NCBI GenBank assembly: GCA_015206945.1
Contig: JADEXV010000059.1
Span: 1 to 35,411, forward strand
Reading direction: 5' to 3'
Source: Nostocales cyanobacterium LEGE 12452
Lineage (GTDB): Bacteria; Cyanobacteriota; Cyanobacteriia; Cyanobacteriales; Nostocaceae
DNA length: 35,411 nucleotides
The translations under genes were made by a program, and so were the position numbers. Within the stretch, counting starts at the first letter, position 1, and each line of letters begins with the position of its first letter. Under the pieces are notes generated by a model. The model saw only the letters and a list, made by a program, of their open reading frames with translations. It searched no databases and was not told the origin of the DNA. Below are positions 23,907-32,134 of the stretch, in pieces.

Positions 23907-24302
23907 TTAGCGTGCAACTTTGTTTGTGATATTTCTGCCTGCCTTTGCCGCACTATCCCCTACATCACTAGCAGTTTCTTGAGCGCCCTCTACATACCCA
24001 GATCCAAATTCTTTGAAGGCTTCTCCTGACTGTTGTCCAATCTTCTGAAGTCGTTCGCCAGGAGAAGCTTCTGTTTCACGAGCATCTTTAAACCACTGCC
24101 CTACTGTTTTCGGTCTTTGAGCATCATTCTGCTCTACCTTTTCACGAACTCTCTCTTTTAAGCCTTTGTCAGTTTGCCCATCACTAACATTCGTTGTCAG
24201 TATTATAAAACCAACTAGGACAACAGCTAAAAAACCTTTTATCTGAAGTCCTTTAAGCAAGGAATTGATGTTACTAACAGTCCTAGAAATCAAATTTATC
24301 AT
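23907..24302 (-). CDS. Hypothetical single-pass or exported protein
   Basis: 131 residues that I do not recognise. A hydrophobic segment (about 22-38, IKGFLAVVLVGFIILTT) is followed by a highly charged, helix-prone region (DKGLKERVREKVEQNDAQRP, then WFKDARETEASPGERLQKIG) and a repeat-like amphipathic tail (GEAFKEFGSGYVEGAQETAS, ...AAKAGRNI). The tail resembles low-complexity apolipoprotein- or LEA-like helices. Inference: membrane-anchored or periplasmic, possibly stress-related. Isolated by long spacers on both sides. Confidence 0.65.
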   Translation of the reverse strand: MINLISRTVSNINSLLKGLQIKGFLAVVLVGFIILTTNVSDGQTDKGLKERVREKVEQNDAQRPKTVGQWFKDARETEASPGERLQKIGQQSGEAFKEFGSGYVEGAQETASDVGDSAAKAGRNITNKVAR

Positions 24303-24758
24303 GCCAGTTTACTTGTTTTTTGGGGTACTAGTAAAGACTAACTATAAAAAGGCAATCATCCTTCTAGCAAAAGGCATATCTTAGTTATAAAAAAGAAAGG
24401 TTTCTTCAACCCTGGGGAAGAGAGAACTGATTTCCGCTCTTTTGTGGATCTGAAAAAAGACAATATTTCTAGATTGGGTTGAACAAAGTGAAACCCAACA
24501 AAAGCAAGGATTCTTGGTGTTAGGTTACTCTGCGGGAAGCCTCTTTGTGTCTACGTTCCTCAACTAAAGCTACACCTATATTTATAAAAACTAGTCACAA
24601 CAAGGGTTTGTGATTTTTATCTGTCAAGATTTCTAGTCTGTTATTTGGCCTACTCGCCTAACTCTGTCCTTAACATTTATTCGATGTTAGATAATTTTGT
24701 ATCAAAGTCTGCCCCTGGATCTTTCTCAACTGTTGTTAGCCCATTACGGAAAAGTATT
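24303..24758. other. Spacer between divergent genes
   Basis: No gene is seen. TTGGGTT (24474-24480) is mirrored by AACCCAA (24492-24498), and GGTGTTAGGTTACTC...ACGTTCCTCAAC (about 24518-24565) resembles the common cyanobacterial TTGGGTTTCGTTCCTCAACC repeat in decayed form. The rest is AT-rich. Confidence 0.4.
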
Positions 24759-25358
24759 ATGCTCAAAAAACTACAACAACTCAAAGCAATTCTGGCTTAT
24801 AAAAACTCAGAAAATTTGGGTGATATTGCCATTCTTAAATCTGAGTTTTTTGGTACTAAAGTTTCTCCAAAAGTTGCTTCCAAGCTACAACCAGTAGTGG
24901 GATATTATCCCGCAATTGATTTGAACCAATTAAGCCAATATCCTCAAGGCACTTTTGGACGAGAATATGCCAATTATATGCAAGCAAATCAACTAAAACC
25001 ATTAAACATCAGCCCTGAACTAGAAGACGTTGCCAAACGTAATCTATTTGCTCTGCGATATTTAGTTACCCATGATATTTTTCATGTATTGCTTGATTTT
25101 GACACCACTTATGCAGGAGAAATTGGTGTACTTGCTTTTGCTGCGACCCAAAACTACAGTAAATCACTCCAAATTGGTCTGTGCTTGGCGAGATTGCTCT
25201 ATCCAATTTTAGCTCCCCAACAAATCAAAGCGATTTTCGTCAACCTGGAGAAAGGGCGAGAACTAGGCAAGAAAGCTGATTTTCTGTTGGGCTACCGCTT
25301 TGAAGACCATTGGGAAGAACCAATTGACCATCTGAGAAAAAAGTTGAGATTACCATAA
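24759..25358 (+). CDS. COQ4-family protein
   Basis: 200 residues from the ATG at 24759, which is preceded by GGAAAAG at a good distance; in-frame ATG (24684) and TTG (24645) offer longer but poorly supported starts. The COQ4 metal motif HDxxHx11E is intact: H105-D106-IF-H109...E121. The preceding YPQGTFGREYANYM and the final GYRFEDHWEEPIDHLRKKL are also typical. In eukaryotes COQ4 is a coenzyme Q biosynthesis protein that handles C1 decarboxylation/hydroxylation of the ring. Cyanobacteria lack ubiquinone, so the substrate here is unknown, perhaps another prenylquinone. Confidence 0.85.
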   Translation: MLKKLQQLKAILAYKNSENLGDIAILKSEFFGTKVSPKVASKLQPVVGYYPAIDLNQLSQYPQGTFGREYANYMQANQLKPLNISPELEDVAKRNLFALRYLVTHDIFHVLLDFDTTYAGEIGVLAFAATQNYSKSLQIGLCLARLLYPILAPQQIKAIFVNLEKGRELGKKADFLLGYRFEDHWEEPIDHLRKKLRLP

Positions 25359-25460
25359 ATTTCCACAATTCATCCGAAAAAAGGATTTACTTGCTTAATA
25401 ACAGCTTTTTTAGAAGCCCTGCTCTTTTTTTATAAAAAATGCTTGATATTGCTTAGGCTG

Positions 25461-25505
25461 CCAAATGTAGCACTAAATACATTTTTAATGCTACATTTGG
25501 TTTTT
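25461..25505 (+). terminator. Stem-loop terminator after the COQ4 gene
   Basis: CCAAATGTAGCA (25461-25472) pairs with TGCTACATTTGG (25489-25500) across a 16-base loop and is followed directly by TTTTT. It lies 100 bases after the COQ4 stop. The remaining bases up to 25760 hold no gene. Confidence 0.7.
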
Positions 25506-25760
25506 AATACAGATATAAGCAAAAAAAACATATATCTTTAGCGGTAAAAATTATCTGCCTTAAGACATAAATACTTAATGGGTAATTCCTAAAGAGCTAC
25601 TAATAACAATTAATACTCACAGAGTTTTAGGTTAGAGACATTGTTTATCTGACTAAGTGGATTTAGATGGTAGTCCTTAGATATTTGAAGGGCTTGCAGA
25701 TGACAAAGTAATCCACATTTTTCCTCAACACAATAACTGCTTCAGGTGGAAAGCCAAAGG

Positions 25761-28493
25761 ATGAAATACTGGATAACGAAATTAGTAATCTGTATAGTAT
25801 TACTGTCTAACTTGTTTCTATCAAATGATTATGCAGAAGCAAACCAACTTTCAAATATTTCTAATGCTGATGTACAGCAATTAAATACACTGCCAGTAGT
25901 TGAAAACGTAGCAAGTGCTGACAAGAATCTTGCTGAGATTAAAAAAGAGGATTTTTGCCGATTTAATGGGATTGTTAATCGGATAGATAAACTAGAGGGA
26001 CTCTTCACACTTTATTGCAGCGAGGATTCGGGTAAAGTTTTCTTAGAACTTAAGCCAGAGCAGCTAAATAAAAATTATCTAGCTATAGTGACATTGGAAT
26101 CAGGGGTTGGGGAAAGTGGGATTTATAGTGGATTACCTCTTTCTGATTTTATCTTTTACTTCCAACGAGTAAATAATAGATTGCATTTTGTTGTGCGGAA
26201 TTTAAAATTCCGTACAAATAGTATACCAGAACAGCGATCGCTTGCTCGTTCATTTAGCGATTCAGTTCTTTATTCACTCCAAATAGCCACTATCGATCCA
26301 AAAAATAAAAATATTCTGATCGACCTGAATGAACTGCTAATGCAGGATTTTACGGGATTAGCTCCTCTATTAAAATACTCTTTACAGGCTGATTACCGCT
26401 TAGATGCACGCAAGTCATATTTTGGTGATGTTAACAGCTTCCTAGAAAATGTAGAGGTTGATTCGATTTACGGTTTTTCATCATTAGAAGGCTCAAATTT
26501 AATCACCGTACCCGATAGTAGGGCACTCACTCTGAAGGTACACTATAGTTTTTCTCAGATGAGAGAAAACAATGGTTATATTCCCAGACTTGCCAATGAC
26601 AGAGTTGGATATTTTACTACTGATTTCCAAGATTTTTCTAACAATAATGCTCACGAATCATTTGTACGTTACATTAATCGCTGGCATCTAGAACCATCCG
26701 ATCCTAACGTCCCCTTATCTCCACCCAAAAAACCAATTGTGTATTGGATTGAAAATGCTGTGCCACTAGAATACCGCGATGCGATTCGTGAAGGCGTTTT
26801 GATGTGGAACAAAGCATTTGAAAAAGCCGGATTTCAAAATGCCATTGAAGTGCAGCAAATGCCAGATGATGCTAATTGGAAACCAGCAGATGTACATTAC
26901 AACACTATTCGCTGGTTCAATTCTTTAGATGCAGGTTTTGCCAAAGGGCCGATGCGCGTCAACCCATTCACTGGGGAAATATTGGATGCAGATATCATTG
27001 TGGATGCCAATATGGTGCGTTTAGTTCAGCAAGAATATCACGCACTGGGCACAAACCCATGTCAAGAAAAAGCAGAAGGACGTGAAGACGAGGGGAAATT
27101 TCTGGATAGATTCTTTGCGTCATCTTCCTCTGCTTTCTTTTTCTCCTCTGAGTCCTGCTATGGTATGGAGTCTTCAAATCAAGCAGCTATGGGAGCGCTG
27201 GCGTTGTCAATGTTACCAAACACTATATCTAGTAGTGAAACGATGAAGGAGTATGTGCATCAATATTTGCGTTCTCTCATCGCTCACGAAGTTGGGCACA
27301 CTCTGGGTTTGCGCCACAATTTTCATGGCAGCACCATGTTAGCGCCTCAAGAATTAAATAATACTGAAATCACCCACACCAAAGGTTTAGTAGGTTCGGT
27401 GATGGACTATGTACCTGTGAACATAGCACCACAGGGAGTACAGCAAGGTGACTATTTCCCAAGAGTTATTGGGCCTTATGACGAATGGGCAATTGAGTAT
27501 GGTTATAAAAGATTTCCATCAACAGCGCTTGAGGTAACTATTCCAGAATCAGAAAAAAGTTTTTTAGACCAGATTGCCCTAGCGTCGCCTCAACCAGAAT
27601 TATCTTACGCAACCGATGAAGATATCTGGGACATCAATCCTTTGGCCAATGTCTGGGATATGAGTAGTGATGTGCTACTTTATTCGCAGTGGCAAATGGA
27701 TAATGCTCGTTTTATGTGGCAGCGTCTTGATAACGGTTATTTATCGAAAGGAGAAAGCTATAGTAACCTGCGCCTTAAGTTTAATAGAGTACTTAAATAT
27801 TATTTTCGTAACGCTACTTTGCTTTCTAAATACATTGGTGGACAATCGTTTCGGCGTCTCCATACCAGTAATGATGCTGCTTGGGCATTTGTACCAGTTT
27901 CACTATTAAAACAACGTCAGGCATTGACAAAGTTGCAAGAGTATGTTTTTGCCGAAGATGCTTTTAGCTTTTCACCACAATTGCTCAATCAACTAGCACC
28001 CTCGCGTTGGGGACACTGGGGTAGTTCTGCACCTAATAATCGCCTTGATTATCCAATTCACGATCGCATTTTGGGTTTTCAAAGTATGATATTGCGATCG
28101 CTATTAGACAGCGATCGCCTGAATCGGTTACAAGATATAGAATTAAAAACTCTGGCTGGAGAAGCGCTTTCCATGCCAGAACTGTTCGACACCCTGCAAA
28201 CAGGCATCTGGACAGAAATTTTCGCTCCCGGAGAACCAAAGTCAATTTCGAGCATCCGGCGTTCATTGCAACGGGAGCATCTGAATATTTTGTTACAGAT
28301 GATGTTGGGTACTACTAATACACCTGAAGATGGTCGGACATTAGCTTGGTATAAATTGCGCCAACTCCAAAAAGCCATTGATGCCAGACTCAAACAACTT
28401 GGCGAAAGCCTTGATGTTTACACCTTAGCTCACTTAGAAGCTTCTGGCGATCGCATCACTAAAGCATTAAACGCACAGTTACTTTCTAAATAG
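25761..28493 (+). CDS. Secreted zinc-dependent metalloprotease (DUF5117/DUF4953 type)
   Basis: 910 residues from MKYWITKLVICIVLLSNLFLS, a clean signal peptide; a GTG five codons earlier is less likely, and AGGTGG lies 11 bases before the chosen ATG. Order: signal peptide (1-27), DUF5117-like beta-rich domain (about 60-300), catalytic domain with H509-E-VG-H-TLG-LRH-NF (HExxHxxxxxH), preceded by IRSLIAHE-type helix, and a Met-turn-like SVMDY. A long helical C-terminal region follows (about 580-910). All metal ligands are present. It probably acts in the periplasm or outside the cell on unknown proteins. Its TAG stop directly abuts a heptamer array shared with the convergent hydrolase. Confidence 0.88.
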   Translation: MKYWITKLVICIVLLSNLFLSNDYAEANQLSNISNADVQQLNTLPVVENVASADKNLAEIKKEDFCRFNGIVNRIDKLEGLFTLYCSEDSGKVFLELKPEQLNKNYLAIVTLESGVGESGIYSGLPLSDFIFYFQRVNNRLHFVVRNLKFRTNSIPEQRSLARSFSDSVLYSLQIATIDPKNKNILIDLNELLMQDFTGLAPLLKYSLQADYRLDARKSYFGDVNSFLENVEVDSIYGFSSLEGSNLITVPDSRALTLKVHYSFSQMRENNGYIPRLANDRVGYFTTDFQDFSNNNAHESFVRYINRWHLEPSDPNVPLSPPKKPIVYWIENAVPLEYRDAIREGVLMWNKAFEKAGFQNAIEVQQMPDDANWKPADVHYNTIRWFNSLDAGFAKGPMRVNPFTGEILDADIIVDANMVRLVQQEYHALGTNPCQEKAEGREDEGKFLDRFFASSSSAFFFSSESCYGMESSNQAAMGALALSMLPNTISSSETMKEYVHQYLRSLIAHEVGHTLGLRHNFHGSTMLAPQELNNTEITHTKGLVGSVMDYVPVNIAPQGVQQGDYFPRVIGPYDEWAIEYGYKRFPSTALEVTIPESEKSFLDQIALASPQPELSYATDEDIWDINPLANVWDMSSDVLLYSQWQMDNARFMWQRLDNGYLSKGESYSNLRLKFNRVLKYYFRNATLLSKYIGGQSFRRLHTSNDAAWAFVPVSLLKQRQALTKLQEYVFAEDAFSFSPQLLNQLAPSRWGHWGSSAPNNRLDYPIHDRILGFQSMILRSLLDSDRLNRLQDIELKTLAGEALSMPELFDTLQTGIWTEIFAPGEPKSISSIRRSLQREHLNILLQMMLGTTNTPEDGRTLAWYKLRQLQKAIDARLKQLGESLDVYTLAHLEASGDRITKALNAQLLSK

Positions 28494-28542
28494 TCATTTG
28501 TCATTTGTCATTTGTCATTGGTCATTGGTCATTTGTCATTTG
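28494..28542. repeat. STRR array: seven TCATTTG/TCATTGG heptamers
   Basis: Exactly seven 7-base units (TCATTTG x3, TCATTGG x2, TCATTTG x2) fill the whole gap between two convergent genes: the metalloprotease stop ends at 28493 and the reverse-strand hydrolase stop begins at 28543. Confidence 0.95.
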
Positions 28543-29484
28543 TTATTCTCCCCTGCCCCCCCGGTCACTGAGCGTAGCCGAAGTGCTGCTCCCCACTTCC
28601 CCAAGATACCGCTGCAATAAGCCAATGAAAACTTCTGGTATTTCCAGATGAGGTAATATTCCGGTATCTGCGATCGCATAAAAATCTCGAATTGCTCTTG
28701 GATTGAGATTTCCCAAGCGTTGTCCTAATTTAATGTTGGTAAATTGTGCCTTTTCTCCCCAAAAAATGACGGTGGGAACTGTCAGTTGTTGGATATATAA
28801 ACTTAGATCAAAGTAAAGATCGCCTCGCAAAAATGCCAAAGCAGCAAACTTGGCATTAGGTTGTTGTGCCGAGGTTAAATAAGCCTCCACCATCTCTTGA
28901 GATACTCGTTGTGACTTAGCAAAGAGAAAACTTTGTAAAAAATTTCGGACTGCAATTTCATTTTCAGCACCAAGCATATAAATAAAATTGTCCAACAGAG
29001 GCGCATTGATTACCGAAAGCGGAAGTCTGCGTCCAGCACCCTGCCCAAAATCATCAAATCCAGAAGGGGAAACCAAAAACAGTGCTTTGAATAAATTGGG
29101 TTGAACAATAGCTAGGCGAATAGCAAAAGCAGCTGTGAGAGATGAGGCTACCACTGTCACCGGCTGGCGACAAGTTTGGATGATAAACTCTGCGATCGTG
29201 CTGAGATAATCCCTAATTTTATAATCCCGCACTGGATGGGCCGATTCTCCCCAGCCGATGAGATCGGGGGCTAAAATGTGGTAATTAGAGGCAAAAGCCG
29301 GATAAACTTTAGACCATTCATAAGCAGACGCTCCCCCACCAAAGTTATGGAGAAATAGTAATGGGGGTAAATCTTCAGTGTCAGCAATCGTCCAAGGTGC
29401 ATTCGTTTGGGTATAGTAAACCATTGCTCCCAAAGATGTATGGATAACTTTATGTCCAAAGCCAGGAGGTTGAAACTGAAGCAT
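28543..29484 (-). CDS. Alpha/beta-fold hydrolase
   Basis: 313 residues with an alpha/beta hydrolase core: oxyanion-region HNFGGGASAYEW (46-57), APDLIGWGES (72-81), nucleophile elbow VVASSLTAA with S115 as the likely nucleophile (A-S-S-L-T in place of GxSxG), and H279 near the end (GILPHLE). The usual acid after strand 7 (WGxxD) is not seen (WGEKAQF), so either another acid serves or the triad is incomplete. The last 16 residues (GSSTSATLSDRGGRGE) are encoded by dispersed-repeat DNA and its stop touches the STRR array, so the native C-terminus has probably been replaced. Confidence 0.85.
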   Translation of the reverse strand: MLQFQPPGFGHKVIHTSLGAMVYYTQTNAPWTIADTEDLPPLLFLHNFGGGASAYEWSKVYPAFASNYHILAPDLIGWGESAHPVRDYKIRDYLSTIAEFIIQTCRQPVTVVASSLTAAFAIRLAIVQPNLFKALFLVSPSGFDDFGQGAGRRLPLSVINAPLLDNFIYMLGAENEIAVRNFLQSFLFAKSQRVSQEMVEAYLTSAQQPNAKFAALAFLRGDLYFDLSLYIQQLTVPTVIFWGEKAQFTNIKLGQRLGNLNPRAIRDFYAIADTGILPHLEIPEVFIGLLQRYLGEVGSSTSATLSDRGGRGE

Positions 29485-29564
29485 AAAATTAAAAAGTTTA
29501 GTTTATTTGAATTTACATACAGTCAAACTAATTCAGCATTCAAAATACATTTGTCTGAATAGTT

Positions 29565-29672
29565 ATACAGCAGAATTCAGAATTCAGTAGTCAAAATTCA
29601 AAAGTAAAACAGGCTTTATACCTGGCTTTTAAACTTAGATTGTGTACCTCACTAACTTGAAATTTGCTGTAT
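29565..29672 (+). repeat. MITE-like element, copy C
   Basis: Starts ATACAGCAGAATTCAGAATT, contains the core AAAGTAAAACAGGCTTTATA followed by CCTGGCTTTT, and ends ACTTGAAATTTGCTGTAT. The ends form an inverted repeat (ATACAGCAGAATTC against ATACAGCAAATTTC). It aligns with copy B (15007-15123) across nearly its full length. A further AAATTCTGACTCCTGGGTGC-type piece follows at about 29697. Confidence 0.75.
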
Positions 29673-29750
29673 CAATTACACTTGATTATTTCTAAATTCT
29701 AAATTCTGACTCCTGGGTGCTGAATTCTTACAATTCATAATTCATCAAAT

Positions 29751-30260
29751 TTATCCTTGCTTTTTCTCAGCATCTCCTGTGATTTGAACAAGTCGATGAA
29801 GGTTATCACCACTAATATTATATGCTCCCCCAAACCCAACTACAAAACGACCTTCACTTGGAGTTAGCCGGAAAATCCGAAAGTCAGACAAGCCGCGCAA
29901 AACCTCAACAATTTCACCAAACCGCCCTTGAAATTGCTCAACAATTTGATTCCACTTGTCAGTTTCACGCTCTATCAAAGTTGCTGTACAATCAAAACTC
30001 AAACGACGACGGGCAAAAATTAGATTACTTTTAGCTTCATCTTCGATAAACAAGACACCAACATGAGGATTGGCATAGAGATTTTTGGTATGAGTCGAAA
30101 GACCACTAACGTAAATGTAGATATTTTTAGAATCATCCATTACGAACGGAGCATAACTAGCATTGGGTATGGACTGCGCGCTCACAGTGCTAATAATTAC
30201 ACTCTCAAATGCTTCAGGAAACTTTTCGTACTCAGCTTGAATGTTTTCAAGTTGACTCAT
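29751..30260 (-). CDS. HugZ-like / pyridoxamine 5'-phosphate oxidase-fold protein
   Basis: 169 residues, a split-barrel flavin-reductase-like fold. Seen: ESVIISTVSAQSIPNASYAPFV, NIYIYVSGLSTHTKNL, HVGVLFIEDE, and the HugZ-type C-terminal SEGRFVVGFGGAYNISGDNL. HugZ proteins of this fold bind and degrade heme. The His-containing C-terminal loop used by Helicobacter HugZ is not obvious, so heme oxygenase activity is not assured; a general FMN- or heme-binding role fits equally. Confidence 0.83.
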   Translation of the reverse strand: MSQLENIQAEYEKFPEAFESVIISTVSAQSIPNASYAPFVMDDSKNIYIYVSGLSTHTKNLYANPHVGVLFIEDEAKSNLIFARRRLSFDCTATLIERETDKWNQIVEQFQGRFGEIVEVLRGLSDFRIFRLTPSEGRFVVGFGGAYNISGDNLHRLVQITGDAEKKQG

Positions 30261-30362
30261 AAGTAGATTACCGCTTGATTAGGAACACCTAATTAAGTAT
30301 CTTAACGTGATTGAGCGATGTCTACGATGGGGCTACAGTTACGCATGGAATGCCCAAAAAAT

Positions 30363-30406
30363 AAAAGCGATCGCTCCCTTGCACTCAAGAGCGATCGCTA
30401 ATTTTT
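30363..30406 (-). terminator. Bidirectional terminator built from HIP1 sites
   Basis: AGCGATCGCTC (30366-30376) pairs with GAGCGATCGCT (30389-30399) across 12 bases. The reverse strand continues TTTTATTTTTT, matching a terminator for the DUF3386 gene that ends 24 bases earlier; the forward strand has AATTTTT. Two HIP1 octamers form the stem. Confidence 0.75.
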
Positions 30407-30423
30407 GGATTACAGAATACAAC

Positions 30424-31080
30424 TTAAGCAGCAACAGGTTCCAACAATTTAATGTCAGAGAAGATAAATTCCTGAGTAGAAAATTGTCCTGCTGTTTCGG
30501 TGCGAATCTCCCGACGATTTAGGATGAAATAGTCACCAACTTTTTCATACTCATCAATAAATTCGCTTCTACCACCTTTTTGTTCCCCAGTTTTGGGGTC
30601 ATGGTATACAGAGTCATAGCGGTGAGACAGATAGCCTTCGCCAGTGTCGTGACTGCTGAAGGTGTCAATGGTGACGTAAGTACCGTGGATTAGACGGTGA
30701 ACATGGCAGACTTCATTATTGCGGACTTTGTATTTATCGCCTTCAGCCTTACCACCCATTAAAAGCTCAACCGCACCAGTTTCGTCAGTTTTGCCATAGC
30801 TAAAGGTATTGGCGCTGTGGGTGTCTTCAAAGCTGCGGCGGACGCGGTGAATTGCTATCTCCCAGGCTTGACCATGAATTGCTTTCTGGGCTGACTCGTC
30901 ATCTACATCCAAAACTTCGGCTTTGAGATTGCCACTGATGATAACTTTGCCTGTAAACACTTTATCATCATGCTTATAGGTAATATTTGCAGTATAACCA
31001 GGGAAATTCTTGTCCCAAGTATAGCGGTTTTCATAAGCAGCCCGGAAAAGTTCCTGAGCAGAGAGTTGTGTAACTGTCAT
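30424..31080 (-). CDS. DUF3386 domain-containing protein
   Basis: 218 residues covering the DUF3386 family: SAQELFRAAYENRYTWDKNF, PGYTANI, VIISGNLKAEV, GHHxH-like VCHVHRLIHGTYVTIDTF, and FILNRREIRTET. No transmembrane segment or signal. The family is restricted to cyanobacteria and relatives and has no assigned function. AGGAG six bases before the ATG (reverse strand, 31087-31091) fixes the start. It diverges from a GAF-LuxR regulator across 100 bases, so that regulator is a candidate controller. Confidence 0.9.
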   Translation of the reverse strand: MTVTQLSAQELFRAAYENRYTWDKNFPGYTANITYKHDDKVFTGKVIISGNLKAEVLDVDDESAQKAIHGQAWEIAIHRVRRSFEDTHSANTFSYGKTDETGAVELLMGGKAEGDKYKVRNNEVCHVHRLIHGTYVTIDTFSSHDTGEGYLSHRYDSVYHDPKTGEQKGGRSEFIDEYEKVGDYFILNRREIRTETAGQFSTQEFIFSDIKLLEPVAA

Positions 31081-31180
31081 GTGCTTCTCCTAGTCGCTAC
31101 TGTAATTAGCGTTTTAGTTTCCTTGGTATTAGCATAGAAGTAATTGTTGAGGCTTGGATAGTCCCCAACTGGGTACACTT

Positions 31181-31852
31181 ATGACTAATTCTCTACACGC
31201 TGTATTTCATGCGATCGCTAATGTCCAGAATGAGCAAGAGTTAAGACTCGCTCTCACGGATAAAATTAGCGAGCATTTTGGCGTGCAAAATTGGGGTATT
31301 TATCTCCTTGATGAGCAGCCAACCACTGAGATTAATGTTCCAGGCATTCCAGCAGTATGCTTAGAGAGCAATCCAGTGGGGCGCTACGTGGTTGAGCGTC
31401 ATGCTCCCGCCCACGAACAGTTATTATTATCGCCAGGAGACTGGAAGCATTTTTGTTCACGTTCCGACCACGAACACGTGATGACCGGGCCAATTGTTTG
31501 CGATGGTCGTCTGGTAGGAACCCTTAACTTGGCACGTGACAAGGGAAATCCTGCCTTTAATGGTAACGATTTAGCTGACTTGAGCGCTTTATGTATTCAT
31601 TTGTCATCAAAAATGGCAACCCTACGGACAAAACCCAAAATATCCAATTCCCTGTTAGTTAGTCCTTTAACAGCGCGTGAGTTAGAAATTGCCGAGTTAG
31701 TGGCGCAGGGGTTAACGAATGCGGAAATCGGAGAAAAACTTTGGATTACGCAAAATTCCGTCAAACAAGCTTTAAAAAGGATGTTTCGGAAGTTGAAGGT
31801 TTCGGCGCGTGCAGAAATGGTGGCAAAGCTACAAGATATACAAGTTTCTTGA
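31181..31852 (+). CDS. GAF-domain LuxR-type transcriptional regulator
   Basis: 223 residues from the ATG at 31181 (an in-frame TTG at 31154 is less likely). A GAF-like sensor (about 5-140: LHAVFHAIANVQNEQELRLA, WGIYLLDE, GPIVCDGRLVGTLNLARD) is followed by a LuxR/GerE helix-turn-helix (about 160-215: LTARELEIAELVAQGLTNAE, IGEKLWITQNSVKQAL). The ligand of the GAF domain is unknown; no phosphoreceiver is present. It is divergent from the DUF3386 gene. A repeat with two alternative hairpins follows its stop. Confidence 0.9.
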   Translation: MTNSLHAVFHAIANVQNEQELRLALTDKISEHFGVQNWGIYLLDEQPTTEINVPGIPAVCLESNPVGRYVVERHAPAHEQLLLSPGDWKHFCSRSDHEHVMTGPIVCDGRLVGTLNLARDKGNPAFNGNDLADLSALCIHLSSKMATLRTKPKISNSLLVSPLTARELEIAELVAQGLTNAEIGEKLWITQNSVKQALKRMFRKLKVSARAEMVAKLQDIQVS

Positions 31853-31861
31853 AGGGGGTAG

Positions 31862-31924
31862 GTGGTCACTTCGACTACGCTCAGTGACCACTTGCCCCCT
31901 GCCTGGTTGTTGAGCGTAGTCGAA
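31862..31924. repeat. Dispersed repeat with two competing hairpins
   Basis: TTCGACTACGCTCA (31870-31883) is matched perfectly by TGAGCGTAGTCGAA (31911-31924). An alternative stem is GTGGTCACT (31862-31870) with AGTGACCAC (31883-31891). The two folds overlap, so only one can form. Same family as pieces at about 28562 and within dnaG. It lies ten bases after the LuxR gene stop. Confidence 0.75.
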
Positions 31925-32090
31925 ACACTGCCTCTTACCTTCTGTTATAAAGACTCTAACTGATGGTAATCTAAGATTGTAGAACGAAATCCAATAAAAA
32001 CTTTTGTTTTTGACAGTTTTCTTTTTTGGACAATAGTAATATAAGTCGTAAATAAAGTCTTTGACAATTAAGACTTGGTTATGATTTAAG

Positions 32091-32108
32091 TAAGTTCTAG
32101 AGAACTTA
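32091..32108. promoter_or_regulatory. Inverted repeat upstream of the anchored protein gene
   Basis: TAAGTTCTAGAGAACTTA has 8-bp arms around AG. It lies 26 bases before the GTG start and just after a TATGAT hexamer (32080-32085), the position of an operator. The same 15-mer in inverse orientation occurs at 32891-32905. Function inferred only. Confidence 0.45.
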
Positions 32109-32134
32109 GTTAGTTTTTTAACAGGAGAAGTAGG

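Noticed and set aside
2557-28466. GCGATCGC palindromes as regulatory sites
   Set aside because: HIP1 octamers occur throughout coding and non-coding DNA here, as is usual in cyanobacteria; only the pair forming a stem at 30366-30399 was given a role.
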